A DNA stretch of 64,000 nucleotides, from assembly GCF_900109365.1 (NCBI RefSeq), contig NZ_FNZR01000003.1, forward strand, positions 620,001 through 684,000. The letters are read 5' to 3'. Positions 1 to 9,542 of the stretch are shown here, piece by piece. The translations under genes and the position numbers were made by a program. The stretch comes from Parapedobacter koreensis. GTDB taxonomy: Bacteria > Bacteroidota > Bacteroidia > Sphingobacteriales > Sphingobacteriaceae. Below the pieces are notes generated by a model, which was given only the letters and a program-made list of their open reading frames with translations, made no database searches and was not told the origin of the DNA. Position 1 is the stretch's first letter. Every line of letters begins with the position of its first letter.

Positions 1-1009
1 GTTGGGCGTAGCCTACAATGGGGCCAGGAGCCAAGACAACTTGATTGTCGGGAGCCATGGCTGTGGCGGGCCTCAACAGGTTGAATAATGGGTTTTGCGC
101 AGCCAATTGGCTGGTGGACGAGTCAGTAGCCAACGAATCCTGGTTGGCCCCAAGGGCGGCCAGCAGTCCTGCGTCTGTGCTATCTGCTTTGGCGGTGTCA
201 ACAGCACCACTTTGAGTTGCTTTTTCGGCATCTTTAAGTGTAGTTGCCAGTGCGCTATTTACATTTTCCAACATGGGGTAAATCTCCATGTTGTCATAGG
301 TTTGCCAGAATTCCAATCGGGCAGAGCCTTGCAAAAGCTTGCGCACACGATCTTCATCGGTAACGCCAGGCAGTTCAATAAGGATGCGATTGGTTCCTTG
401 CTGCAACTGGATGTTGGGAGAAGTAACACCAAATTTATCGATACGCGTACGTAATACTTTAAATGAGTTGTCAATAGCGTTGGTTGCTTCACGTTCGAGG
501 AAACTTTCTACCTGTGCATCGGTGCTATTGGGCTTTACATAAGCCGTATTGTCCTTCGTGGCAAAGAAACTGGCTAACGATGTATTGGGGCTGAGTTTTT
601 TAAATTCTTCTACAAATAGACTGACATATCCATTTTGGCTGTTTTTGCTCCGAACGTTGGCATTTTCCAATGCCTTGTTAAAATTGTCGTCCTTCGGACT
701 ATTGGCCAGGTTACGCACCAACTCCTGCAACGACACTTCCATGGTCACATTCATACCGCCCTTCAAGTCCAGTCCCAACGCAATTTCATTTCCTTTGGCT
801 TCGCGGTAGGTATAGTTGGCAATGCCCAAATTGTATACCACTTCTCCAGCCATGGAATCTAAATACGCCTTCTCTTTTGCCATGTCACCTTTGGCGTACG
901 CCACGGCATCCCGTTCCACCTTGCGGGTTACAAATGTGAACGATAGGGAATAGAGACACGCAATGGTGACCACTACTACCAAAAATTTAATCAGCCCTTT
1001 ACCTTGCAT
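1..1009 (-). CDS. secD: Protein translocase SecD (probably SecDF), N-terminal part, cut by window edge
   Basis: Only the first 336 codons are inside the window; the gene runs off the left end. SecD/SecDF is the proton-driven inner-membrane partner of SecYEG that pulls preproteins across the membrane. The start ATG is at 1009-1007. The product has one N-terminal membrane segment (about residues 6-27) followed by a large periplasmic region. It carries the SecD hallmark LGLDLKGG near residue 80 and, further on, the P1 motifs IELPGVTDEDRV and SARLEFW. Bacteroidota usually have SecD and SecF fused, but the SecF half cannot be seen here. A TACCTTTG element lies on the same strand at 1075-1068. Confidence 0.93.
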   Translation of the reverse strand, partial: MQGKGLIKFLVVVVTIACLYSLSFTFVTRKVERDAVAYAKGDMAKEKAYLDSMAGEVVYNLGIANYTYREAKGNEIALGLDLKGGMNVTMEVSLQELVRNLANSPKDDNFNKALENANVRSKNSQNGYVSLFVEEFKKLSPNTSLASFFATKDNTAYVKPNSTDAQVESFLEREATNAIDNSFKVLRTRIDKFGVTSPNIQLQQGTNRILIELPGVTDEDRVRKLLQGSARLEFWQTYDNMEIYPMLENVNSALATTLKDAEKATQSGAVDTAKADSTDAGLLAALGANQDSLATDSSTSQLAAQNPLFNLLRPATAMAPDNQVVLAPGPIVGYAQ

Positions 1010-1067
1010 TTTCTTTCGTTAACTTGTGTCAATCTGTTCTTTATATACAAAATTTTGTTAAGAACGG

Positions 1068-1075
1068 CAAAGGTA
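1068..1075 (-). promoter_or_regulatory. Bacteroidota -7 element (TACCTTTG) upstream of secD
   Basis: Read on the minus strand the bases are TACCTTTG, matching the Bacteroidota consensus TAnnTTTG. The box lies 58 bases before the secD ATG. No clear -33 TTTG was identified, so this rests on the -7 box alone. Confidence 0.5.
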
Positions 1076-1136
1076 TAAAATTTTTGTATAAAGAAAGGGT
1101 AATTTTATAGTTTATTGTGCGCGTATCCTGTTTTTG

Positions 1137-2297
1137 CTAACTGGTTATGTGCTTGATTTTTGTCGTCAGCATGACGATGATGATACCCATGGAGGCGATG
1201 ACCCCATAGGCGGCTTGAAGTCCGGTAAATTCGGCTATAAAACCGATAAGCGGTGGCCCTACCAGAAAGCCACAAAAACCAATTGTGCTCACCGCAGCAA
1301 GGGCTGATCCAGCAGACAGCTTTCCTGACCGTCCAGCAAGGCTGTATACTAGGGGGATGATGGCTGAAGATCCGATACCGACCATCAAAAAGGCAAAGAT
1401 GACAACCCCGAAATTGGGAAAAGCAACGGCAAGGAGTAATCCGGTGGAACTCAAGACACCGCTCAGTACCAATGTCGTTTTTGCTCCGAAACGCCTTACG
1501 GTCCAATCGGATAGAAACCTGCCGCCGGCCATACTGAAGAGAAACGCGCTTAAGCCATAGCCTACCAACTGCTTTTCCGCATGCACGACTTGTTCCATGT
1601 AAATGCCACTCCAGTCATATAAGGTTCCTTCTCCAATCATGGCACAGAAGGCGATGGCACCCAATACGGCCAAGGGTTTGTCCGGTACGGCAAACAACGG
1701 TTCTTTTTTTTGCTGATGCGCCCGATCGTGAGAAATTAGGTAGGCTGTGATGCCGATGACCGCCAGCACGGCGGCTGATGTGATCACGGCAAAATGGTGA
1801 AGCGGTACGATATGGCGATCAATCATCAATGCACCAATACCGGCACCGACGAACCCGGCGATGCTCCACATGCCATGAAACGCACCCATGATGGGTTTTT
1901 CATAATGCTTGCTAAGTGTCACCGCCTGTGTATTGACTGCAATGTTGAGCAAATTGCCGGATGCTCCAAAAAGGATAAGGTTAGCCATCAGGCCATACAT
2001 ATGGGGCCAATAACCAATACCTGTCAGGAATAACGCATATAATGTAGCTGCCGTAAAGACTACGCGTTTGCTTCCCAGGCGGCCAATAATCCAACCTGAA
2101 ATGGGCAACGACACCAACGTGCCGATAGGCAACGCAAATAACACTACACCTAATTGCCCTTCTGATAACCCCAGCATGTTTTTGATGTCTGGAATCCGGG
2201 AGGCCCATGATGCAAAGCATAGTCCATAAATAAAAAAGGCGATGCCAATGGCAATACGGTGGAGGCGAGGGGGACGGTTCAGTGCAGGGAGTTCCAT
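1137..2297 (-). CDS. MFS transporter, YbjJ-like
   Basis: A 386-residue polytopic membrane protein of the major facilitator superfamily. It opens with a segment containing SWASRIPDIKNMLGLSEGQLG and then GRLGSKRV, the loop 2-3 signature of the YbjJ-type subgroup, and has about 12 hydrophobic helices. I place the start at ATG 2297 (MELPALN...). The frame is open 26 codons further upstream, but that stretch (LQTPHLRFFCC...) does not resemble a family N-terminus and would run toward the divergent gene at 2425. The substrate is unknown. It stands alone and ends about 60 bases from the putative secD promoter. Confidence 0.85.
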   Translation of the reverse strand: MELPALNRPPRLHRIAIGIAFFIYGLCFASWASRIPDIKNMLGLSEGQLGVVLFALPIGTLVSLPISGWIIGRLGSKRVVFTAATLYALFLTGIGYWPHMYGLMANLILFGASGNLLNIAVNTQAVTLSKHYEKPIMGAFHGMWSIAGFVGAGIGALMIDRHIVPLHHFAVITSAAVLAVIGITAYLISHDRAHQQKKEPLFAVPDKPLAVLGAIAFCAMIGEGTLYDWSGIYMEQVVHAEKQLVGYGLSAFLFSMAGGRFLSDWTVRRFGAKTTLVLSGVLSSTGLLLAVAFPNFGVVIFAFLMVGIGSSAIIPLVYSLAGRSGKLSAGSALAAVSTIGFCGFLVGPPLIGFIAEFTGLQAAYGVIASMGIIIVMLTTKIKHITS

Positions 2298-2424
2298 GGT
2301 GCTGTCTGAAGAAAACGGTACAAAAATACAACAAAAAAACCGCAAATGCGGGGTTTGTAAAAATGTAAAGGCCAATCCAAGTTTGGCAAACTATTTGTTT
2401 ACTTTCTGCAAAAGTATTTTAACT

Positions 2425-2913
2425 ATGAAAACAGTTGCACTATCATTATTAGTCGCTTCAATCCTCGTATTGGGCGTACAGGAAGTCAACGCACAGACTC
2501 GTTACAGAACGGCGTTAGGTGTGGGAATCGACGTGGGTGACGGGCCGACGTTGGGGGGGCCACAGATCAAGCATTTTTTTGATGGCACCAATGCCGGAAA
2601 TGCGCAAGTGTTATTTGGTAATGACGTTACGGTATTGGGTGTGGATTATTCATACAACCAGACTATCCGCGGAACAAACGGATTGAACTGGTACATCGGT
2701 GTAGGCCCGCAATTAGCCTTTGTCGACAACGGCCGGTGGTGGGGTGGCGACGACGAAACCTATATTGCCATTCGCCCTGCGGTAGGTTTAGAGTTCAAGA
2801 TTCCATCCGCGCCTTTGGCTTTCCATTTCGATTGGAAACCTTGGTGGAACCTGTCCAACAATACCTTTTTTGAACCCGCGAGGTTCACTTTGGGATTTAA
2901 GTTTACACTTTAA
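2425..2913 (+). CDS. Small secreted beta-rich protein of unknown function
   Basis: A 162-residue protein with a clean signal peptide (MKTVALSLLVASILVLGV..., probable cleavage after VNA-Q). The mature part is rich in Gly, aromatic residues and alternating hydrophobics and ends in the aromatic string FTLGFKFTL. That looks like a small outer-membrane beta-barrel C-terminus, but I do not recognise a named family. The start at ATG 2425 is chosen because it begins the signal peptide; the upstream in-frame extension is not signal-like. It is transcribed away from the MFS gene and is followed by a strong hairpin. Confidence 0.72.
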   Translation: MKTVALSLLVASILVLGVQEVNAQTRYRTALGVGIDVGDGPTLGGPQIKHFFDGTNAGNAQVLFGNDVTVLGVDYSYNQTIRGTNGLNWYIGVGPQLAFVDNGRWWGGDDETYIAIRPAVGLEFKIPSAPLAFHFDWKPWWNLSNNTFFEPARFTLGFKFTL

Positions 2914-2935
2914 GTAAAAAAGCAAAAATCCAAGC

Positions 2936-2973
2936 GGCCCCGGTGATTCGCATGAAGCGGAATCACCGGGGCC
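2936..2973. terminator. Strong hairpin between the secreted-protein gene and guaB
   Basis: Two perfect 14-base arms (GGCCCCGGTGATTC at 2936-2949 and its complement at 2960-2973) surround a 10-base loop. No T-run follows on the plus strand; on the minus strand the hairpin is followed by T-rich sequence. It may terminate or protect the 3' end of the upstream mRNA, but it is not a textbook intrinsic terminator. Confidence 0.6.
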
Positions 2974-3057
2974 ACTGGAATTGTCAAACAAATGACACGA
3001 TTATAGCACGGGTTGGTCATGATGGTCATTTTCTTTGCATAAGACACAAAAAAGTAG

Positions 3058-3065
3058 TAATTTTG
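3058..3065 (+). promoter_or_regulatory. -7 element (TAATTTTG) of the guaB promoter
   Basis: TAATTTTG fits TAnnTTTG and lies 33 bases before the guaB ATG, giving an expected leader of about 30 bases. Confidence 0.6.
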
Positions 3066-3080
3066 CCCGGCAAATAGTAA

Positions 3081-4574
<1,494 letters not shown>

Positions 4575-4604
4575 TGCCAGGTTATTTTTGAGATCTAGAA
4601 AAAG

Positions 4605-4646
4605 GCCATAAAAAGGGTAATGCAACTGTATTGCCCTTTTTATGGC
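4605..4646. terminator. Bidirectional terminator between guaB and the DJ-1/PfpI gene
   Basis: Perfect 13-base arms (GCCATAAAAAGGG at 4605-4617 and its complement at 4634-4646) enclose a 16-base loop. The arms carry runs of A and T, so the structure can work for both convergent transcripts. It touches the stop codon of the minus-strand gene. Confidence 0.75.
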
Positions 4647-5221
4647 TAGCTGATATGGATGCCCAGGAGCTTATAAAATTCACTCAGGATGGCAGGATGA
4701 CCGGGCCAGGCCGGGGAGGTTACCAGATTCCCGTCTACAATGGCCTCGGTCGCCGCAATGTTTTTCCATGTGCCTCCGGCCAGCTCGATATCGGGACCGA
4801 CGGCAACATAAGCGGTGAGCGTACGTCCGGAAAGCACCCGTGCTGCTGTAAGGATTTGAATGGCATGGCATATCGCTGCCACAGGTTTGTTTGTGTCAAA
4901 AAAATGTCGCGTAATGTCCAACACCCGCTGATTTAAGCGGATATATTCCGGTGCCCGCCCACCCGCGATGTACAACCCATCATAGGTGCTTGCATCCACC
5001 GTGTCAAAATCGGCTGTAATGGCGAAACGGTGCCCCTGTGTTTCTTTATACGTTTGATCACCTACAAAGTCATGGATCGCTGTTGGGACGGTATCACCTT
5101 TTTTGCGTTCGGGCGCGATGGTGTCTACCGATAATCCTACCGATAGCATGGCTTGATAAGGCACCATTGCTTCGTAATCTTCTACATAATCACCTACTAA
5201 TAACAAAATTCGCTTTGCCAT
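4646..5221 (-). CDS. DJ-1/PfpI family protein
   Basis: A 191-residue cytosolic protein of the DJ-1/PfpI class I glutamine-amidotransferase-like fold. It has the nucleophile elbow AAICHAIQ with Cys118 and an acidic residue in the N-terminal YVEDYEAMVPYQ. Members are proteases, glyoxalases/deglycases or chaperones; which one applies here is not decidable. The ATG at 5221 is used because residues match the family from MAKRILLLVGDYVEDYE; the frame extends 32 codons upstream without resemblance. It starts 49 bases after the lysine aminotransferase gene on the same strand, so the two may be cotranscribed. Confidence 0.88.
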   Translation of the reverse strand: MAKRILLLVGDYVEDYEAMVPYQAMLSVGLSVDTIAPERKKGDTVPTAIHDFVGDQTYKETQGHRFAITADFDTVDASTYDGLYIAGGRAPEYIRLNQRVLDITRHFFDTNKPVAAICHAIQILTAARVLSGRTLTAYVAVGPDIELAGGTWKNIAATEAIVDGNLVTSPAWPGHPAILSEFYKLLGIHIS

Positions 5222-5270
5222 AATAATTGTTTTTGAGGATGTGTACAATTCGATTTGTGCGTTCAAATTA

Positions 5271-6602
5271 CTAAATACTTGACAAAACATCGGCAGCAAT
5301 TGCCATTCCTTTGTCAATATCTGACGTTTGCATAATCAATGCCGGCCTGAACCGGATAGAACGCTGGCCACAGCCGAGAAATAACGCACCTTGCTCCATA
5401 CTTGCTTTCAAAAAAGCGTCACGAGACCATTTTTCTGGAAAGTCAAAGGCACACAGCAGCCCTTGGCCACGTACGTTAGATAGCAAGGGGTATGCTGCAG
5501 CTAGTTCGTGCAGCTGTTGTTGCAGATAGCCGCCTGTATTCTCCACATGTGCCAGCAGTAGGTCTTCTTCGATAATTTCAAGTATTTTCGTTGCTCGTAC
5601 CATATCCGCCAAATTACCACCCCATGTAGAGTTGATACGGGAGGGTACACGGAATACATTGTTCTCAATCTGGTCTATGCGGGTACTGGCAAGGATTCCA
5701 CATACCTGCATTTTCTTACCAAAGGCAATAATATCCGGGCGGGCCCGCTCGCCAAAATGCTCGTGGCACCAGAATTTGCCGGTCAGCCCAACACCGGTCT
5801 GTATCTCGTCATAGATCAGTAATGCGTCGTTCTCGTCAGCCAATACACGGAGTTGTTCCATGAAGGCACGCCGGAAATGGTTGTCGCCTCCCTCAGCTTG
5901 TATCGGTTCAATGATGATTGCGCAGATATCGTCCTTATGTAGGGTAAATGCCTGTTTTATCTGATCGATTGCTTGTTGTTCCCGTTTTTGGGCGTCCTCT
6001 AGGTTTTCGGCTGTCAACGGGAAGGCCAATTTGGGATTGCTTACTCTCGGCCAATCAAATTTGGCAAACCACTTGGTCTTATCGGGCTGCGTGTTGGTAA
6101 GGCTTAGGGTATAACCTGAGCGACCGTGAAACGCTTGTTCGAAATGGAGTACTTTGGTGCCCTTTTCGATCGTATACCCTTTTTCGAAGTTTTTCTGTAC
6201 TTTCCAATCCATGGCCGCTTTCAGCGCATTTTCAATGGCTAAAGCCCCGCCGGAAACAAAGAATGCATGGGGTAGGTAAGATGGAATGGCCACCCGTGCG
6301 AATGTGGCAACAAACTGGGCATATTCTACAGTATAGATATCCGAGTTTGACGGATTGGTCAGCGCAGCACGGAGGAGGCTTCTGCAAAACGCTTCGTCAC
6401 CCGTCATCTTGGTATGGTTATACCCCAAGGGAACAGAAGCGAAACATGTAAAGAAATCAATTAGTTCGCGTTGATGCATGGAGTCGTAAATGGTGACCCC
6501 ATGGCTGCGCTCCATGTCAAAGGTGAGATCATACCCATCCGCCAAGATATGCTTGGCCAGTATATCGCGCACTTCACCCGGTGTTAAGGTTATTTTATAC
6601 AT
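5271..6602 (-). CDS. lat: L-lysine 6-aminotransferase
   Basis: A 443-residue PLP enzyme of the class III aminotransferase fold, expected to transfer the epsilon-amino group of lysine to 2-oxoglutarate, giving alpha-aminoadipate semialdehyde/piperideine-6-carboxylate. Features include the Lat-type N-terminus (VRDILAKHILADGYDLTFDMERSHG), FFVSGGALAIENALKAAMDWK, and the PLP lysine in IAFGKKMQVCGIL (Lys296/297). Length matches Lat rather than the shorter ornithine/acetylornithine enzymes. It leads a probable two-gene unit with the DJ-1 gene, and TATATTTG lies 24 bases upstream. Confidence 0.9.
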   Translation of the reverse strand: MYKITLTPGEVRDILAKHILADGYDLTFDMERSHGVTIYDSMHQRELIDFFTCFASVPLGYNHTKMTGDEAFCRSLLRAALTNPSNSDIYTVEYAQFVATFARVAIPSYLPHAFFVSGGALAIENALKAAMDWKVQKNFEKGYTIEKGTKVLHFEQAFHGRSGYTLSLTNTQPDKTKWFAKFDWPRVSNPKLAFPLTAENLEDAQKREQQAIDQIKQAFTLHKDDICAIIIEPIQAEGGDNHFRRAFMEQLRVLADENDALLIYDEIQTGVGLTGKFWCHEHFGERARPDIIAFGKKMQVCGILASTRIDQIENNVFRVPSRINSTWGGNLADMVRATKILEIIEEDLLLAHVENTGGYLQQQLHELAAAYPLLSNVRGQGLLCAFDFPEKWSRDAFLKASMEQGALFLGCGQRSIRFRPALIMQTSDIDKGMAIAADVLSSI

Positions 6603-6625
6603 GGCTATAACGGATTGGTTATGTC

Positions 6626-6633
6626 CAAATATA
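6626..6633 (-). promoter_or_regulatory. -7 element (TATATTTG) of the lat promoter
   Basis: On the minus strand TATATTTG matches TAnnTTTG and precedes the lat ATG (6602) by 23 bases. Confidence 0.6.
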
Positions 6634-6686
6634 CCGTTTTGGGAGACGGTTCACAAACTTTTTTGGAGCAAAATGCATCTTTTGAT

Positions 6687-7592
6687 TTAGGTTTCCGGCG
6701 TGTCAAACTGCTCATGCATGCCTAATATGCCGGTGAGACCTCCAGTATGGATAAGGAGGATGGATTGGCCGGGCTGGAAATAGTTGCAGGCTGCTAAATC
6801 AAAAACAGCATAACACAGCTTGCCTGTATAAACGGGCTCAATCAGGATGCCGGTTTGTCTAGCAAACATTTTTATAAACGTGTTTAGCACAGGTGTGGTT
6901 TTGGCATATCCTCCAAAATGGTAAGCTGTGTGAAGGATGATGGCGTTTGCTTGCTGGGCATTATAGAGCTTAGCAACGGCCTCCTTGATGAATGTACCAC
7001 CAGCCAATACCGGCACGCCATGGAGCTGGGTATGTGAACCGTGCAGGGTCTTTGCCATGGAAAGCCCCGCCAAGGTGGTACCTGTGCCGCAAGCGCAGAA
7101 AATATGGTCATAAGTTTGGCTCAGTCCATCGAGAATTTCGGCGCATCCTTGTGCGCCTTCTAGACTATACCCGCCTTCGTCTATGAAATAAGCTTGGTCA
7201 TCCTGCCCGTAATATTGCCTGAAGAGCTCGTGCTTGTCTTTATAGGCTGCACGGGTGACAAACTGCAATTCCATGCCGAAGATGTTGCACAAGGACAGGT
7301 TGGGATTCGATACCGGCTCTCCGCGGACAAAAGCGGTAGTTTTGAAGCCGAATTTGGCACCTGCACAGGCCGCTGCCAATAAGTGGTTGGACCACGGTCC
7401 ACCGAACGTGACCAAGTGCTTTTTGCCTTGGTCATATGCGGTCTGCAACACGTACTTCAGCTTACGCCATTTATTGCCGGAGATAAACGGATGAATCCTA
7501 TCATCACGTTTCATATGAACGGTGATCCCCTTTTCTTTAAACAGTGGGAAATCGAGCGGTTCAACCGGGCTATGAAAGTCAAAGGGCAACAT
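6687..7592 (-). CDS. PLP-dependent D-cysteine desulfhydrase / ACC deaminase family protein
   Basis: A 301-residue fold-type II PLP enzyme. It shows the PLP-lysine segment SGNKWRKLKYVL and the phosphate/substrate loop TFGGPWSNHLLAAA. The family acts on D-cysteine (to pyruvate, H2S and ammonia) or 1-aminocyclopropane-1-carboxylate, and sequence alone does not choose between them. The ATG at 7592 is preferred over the TTG four codons upstream, which falls inside the palindromic promoter region. It is divergent from rluD. Confidence 0.85.
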   Translation of the reverse strand: MLPFDFHSPVEPLDFPLFKEKGITVHMKRDDRIHPFISGNKWRKLKYVLQTAYDQGKKHLVTFGGPWSNHLLAAACAGAKFGFKTTAFVRGEPVSNPNLSLCNIFGMELQFVTRAAYKDKHELFRQYYGQDDQAYFIDEGGYSLEGAQGCAEILDGLSQTYDHIFCACGTGTTLAGLSMAKTLHGSHTQLHGVPVLAGGTFIKEAVAKLYNAQQANAIILHTAYHFGGYAKTTPVLNTFIKMFARQTGILIEPVYTGKLCYAVFDLAACNYFQPGQSILLIHTGGLTGILGMHEQFDTPET

Positions 7593-7600
7593 GTTGTTTT

Positions 7601-7641
7601 GCAAAATTAGCCAAAATGCGCGGCATTTTAGCTAATTTTGC
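7601..7641. promoter_or_regulatory. Palindromic divergent promoter between the desulfhydrase gene and rluD
   Basis: Two 19-base arms (7601-7619 and 7623-7641) with a single mismatch flank a 3-base centre. Each arm contains TAATTTTG, on the minus strand at 7609-7602 and on the plus strand at 7633-7640. The palindrome therefore presents two outward-facing -7 elements, 9 bases from one ATG and 4 bases from the other. Confidence 0.65.
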
Positions 7642-7644
7642 GCC

Positions 7645-8688
7645 ATGTCGGACGATTTGGAATTGCAGGAATCAGATGAGCAGGATTTATTTGAGCACCT
7701 GCGTATTGTCGTAGATAAGGGGCAGGCGTTGCTGCGCATTGATAAGTTCTTGATGAATAGGGTAGAAAACGCATCCCGCAACCGTATCCAAAATGCCATT
7801 ATCGCTGGAACGGTACTTGTCAATGGGCAGCAGATAAAGGCCAGCTATAAAGTAAAACCGTCGGACATTATTTCGGTAGTACTGCCGCACCCACCACGTG
7901 ATACGGAAGTCTATCCCGAAAACATTCCGTTGGACATCTTATATGAAGACGATGACCTGCTCGTTGTCAATAAACCCGCAGGTATGGTGGTGCATCCGGG
8001 TTATAATAATTATACAGGTACGTTGGTCAATGCGTTGGTGTACCATTTTTCCAGTTTCCCGCAATTGCCGGGCAATGATGGCCGTCCGGGGCTGGTGCAC
8101 CGGATTGACAAGGATACCAGCGGCCTGCTCGTCGTTGGTAAAAACGAATGGGCGCTGACTTACTTGGCGAAACAGTTTTTTGACCATAGCATATCCCGTA
8201 AATACCTCGCATTGGCTTGGGGAGATATCACAGAAGACGGCACTGTGACAGGATATATTGGACGCAGTGTAAAAGATCGAAAGGTCATGGCTGTATATGA
8301 CGATCCAGATAAAGGGAAATGGTCGGTAACCCACTACCATGTGTTGGAGCGGCTTGGCTATGTGACATTGATTGAGTGCCAATTGGAAACAGGGCGAACA
8401 CATCAGATACGTGCGCATATGCAATCCATCGGTCATCCGTTGTTTAACGATGTAATATATGGGGGCGACCGTATCTTGAAAGGTACTGTATTTACTAAAT
8501 ATAAACAGTTTGTCGAGAATTGCTTTGCGTTGCTGCCCCGGCAGGCTCTTCATGCCCAAAGTCTCGGATTCATACACCCCACATCCCGGAAATCAATGGC
8601 ATTCAGCACACCATTGCCCGATGATTTTCGTTTATGCCTGGAAAAGTGGCGTGGATATGTGAGTTCCGATCTTAATTTTTCAATTTGA
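7645..8688 (+). CDS. rluD: RluA/RluD-family 23S rRNA pseudouridine synthase
   Basis: A 347-residue cytosolic RNA-modifying enzyme. An S4 RNA-binding domain (about residues 25-90, with LRIDKFLMNRVENASRNRIQNAI) precedes the catalytic domain. That domain has the diagnostic HRIDKDTSGLLVVGK, in which Asp155 is the catalytic aspartate. Domain order and length match RluD, which modifies helix 69 of 23S rRNA, although RluC-like targets cannot be excluded. The ATG at 7645 is 4 bases after its -7 element, suggesting a leaderless mRNA. The aminotransferase gene begins 5 bases after its stop. Confidence 0.92.
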   Translation: MSDDLELQESDEQDLFEHLRIVVDKGQALLRIDKFLMNRVENASRNRIQNAIIAGTVLVNGQQIKASYKVKPSDIISVVLPHPPRDTEVYPENIPLDILYEDDDLLVVNKPAGMVVHPGYNNYTGTLVNALVYHFSSFPQLPGNDGRPGLVHRIDKDTSGLLVVGKNEWALTYLAKQFFDHSISRKYLALAWGDITEDGTVTGYIGRSVKDRKVMAVYDDPDKGKWSVTHYHVLERLGYVTLIECQLETGRTHQIRAHMQSIGHPLFNDVIYGGDRILKGTVFTKYKQFVENCFALLPRQALHAQSLGFIHPTSRKSMAFSTPLPDDFRLCLEKWRGYVSSDLNFSI

Positions 8689-8693
8689 TAATA

Positions 8694-9542
8694 ATGCCAG
8701 TACACTATATTGATTTTAATAATAAGCATGTACCTGAAAAGGAGAATGTCCTGACAGCAGACAACCGGGCATTTCGATATGGCGATGGACTGTTTGAGAC
8801 GATGCGATGGATGGATGGGGACATCCGTTTTTTGCATCACCATGTCGATCGGCTACAGGAAGGTATGCGCATGCTCCAACTGGAGCATGCGCATACTTTT
8901 GATGCGCATTTTATCCGATCCCGAGCTACCGCATTGGTTAACAAGAATGGGCTGAGCAGCAAGCACGTGCGCGTGAGGCTTCAGGTATATCGGGATGGCG
9001 AAGGTCTTTATAGCCCACAGCAAAACAAAGCAGCTTATGTCATGAGCGTGGCTCCACTTGATGCCGATGATGTGAAGCACCGCAAACTCGGGTTGATTGT
9101 GGATGTTTACTCCGAATATCGGAAACCCTACAGCGAATTGTCGAAACTTAAATCTGCAAATGCGCTGATATATGTCATGGCCGGATTATACCGTAAAAAG
9201 AAAGGATTGGATGACGTGCTGATATTGAACCAAGAAGGGTTTCTCTGTGAGTCGCTGAGCGCTAATATTTTCGTATGGTATGGTAAAAAGCTTTACACAC
9301 CGGCGATTAGTGAAGGTTGTGTAGACGGTGTAATGCGAAAAGCAATCATAGACATTGCCTTGGACAGTGGACTGGAAGTGATTGAAGCCCAAATAAGCCC
9401 CGACATTATGAATGAGGCAGAGGAAATTTTTCATACAAATGCTATCCATGGTGTACAATGGGTAATGGGATACAAGCAAAAACGTTATTTCAACCGGATA
9501 TCGCGCATGCTGCAGGAACGGCTTGCCATGGTCAATTGCTGA
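8694..9542 (+). CDS. Class IV aminotransferase (BCAT/4-amino-4-deoxychorismate lyase-like)
   Basis: A 282-residue fold-type IV PLP enzyme. It has the N-terminal ADNRAFRYGDGLFETMRW, the catalytic lysine in SKLKSANALIYVMAG, and the PLP-phosphate region DVLILNQEGFLCESLSANIF. The family includes branched-chain aminotransferase, D-amino-acid aminotransferase and PabC. The length fits PabC or D-AAT-like members, and I do not assign one. I use ATG 8694, five bases after the rluD stop, not the upstream TTG. A perfect 16-base inverted repeat lies inside the coding sequence at 8863-8896. The last 11 bases overlap the convergent plug gene. Confidence 0.85.
   Translation: MPVHYIDFNNKHVPEKENVLTADNRAFRYGDGLFETMRWMDGDIRFLHHHVDRLQEGMRMLQLEHAHTFDAHFIRSRATALVNKNGLSSKHVRVRLQVYRDGEGLYSPQQNKAAYVMSVAPLDADDVKHRKLGLIVDVYSEYRKPYSELSKLKSANALIYVMAGLYRKKKGLDDVLILNQEGFLCESLSANIFVWYGKKLYTPAISEGCVDGVMRKAIIDIALDSGLEVIEAQISPDIMNEAEEIFHTNAIHGVQWVMGYKQKRYFNRISRMLQERLAMVNC
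8863..8896. repeat. Perfect 16-base inverted repeat within the class IV aminotransferase gene
   Basis: Arms GTATGCGCATGCTCCA (8863-8878) and TGGAGCATGCGCATAC (8881-8896) are exact reverse complements with a 2-base centre. The segment is in frame and encodes residues of the GMRMLQLEHAHTF stretch. Because of the symmetry the opposite strand encodes nearly the same peptide. Confidence 0.9.

Noticed and set aside
7593-7604. TTG start four codons upstream for the desulfhydrase
   Set aside because: It overlaps the palindromic promoter, and an ATG follows in frame at a sensible place.
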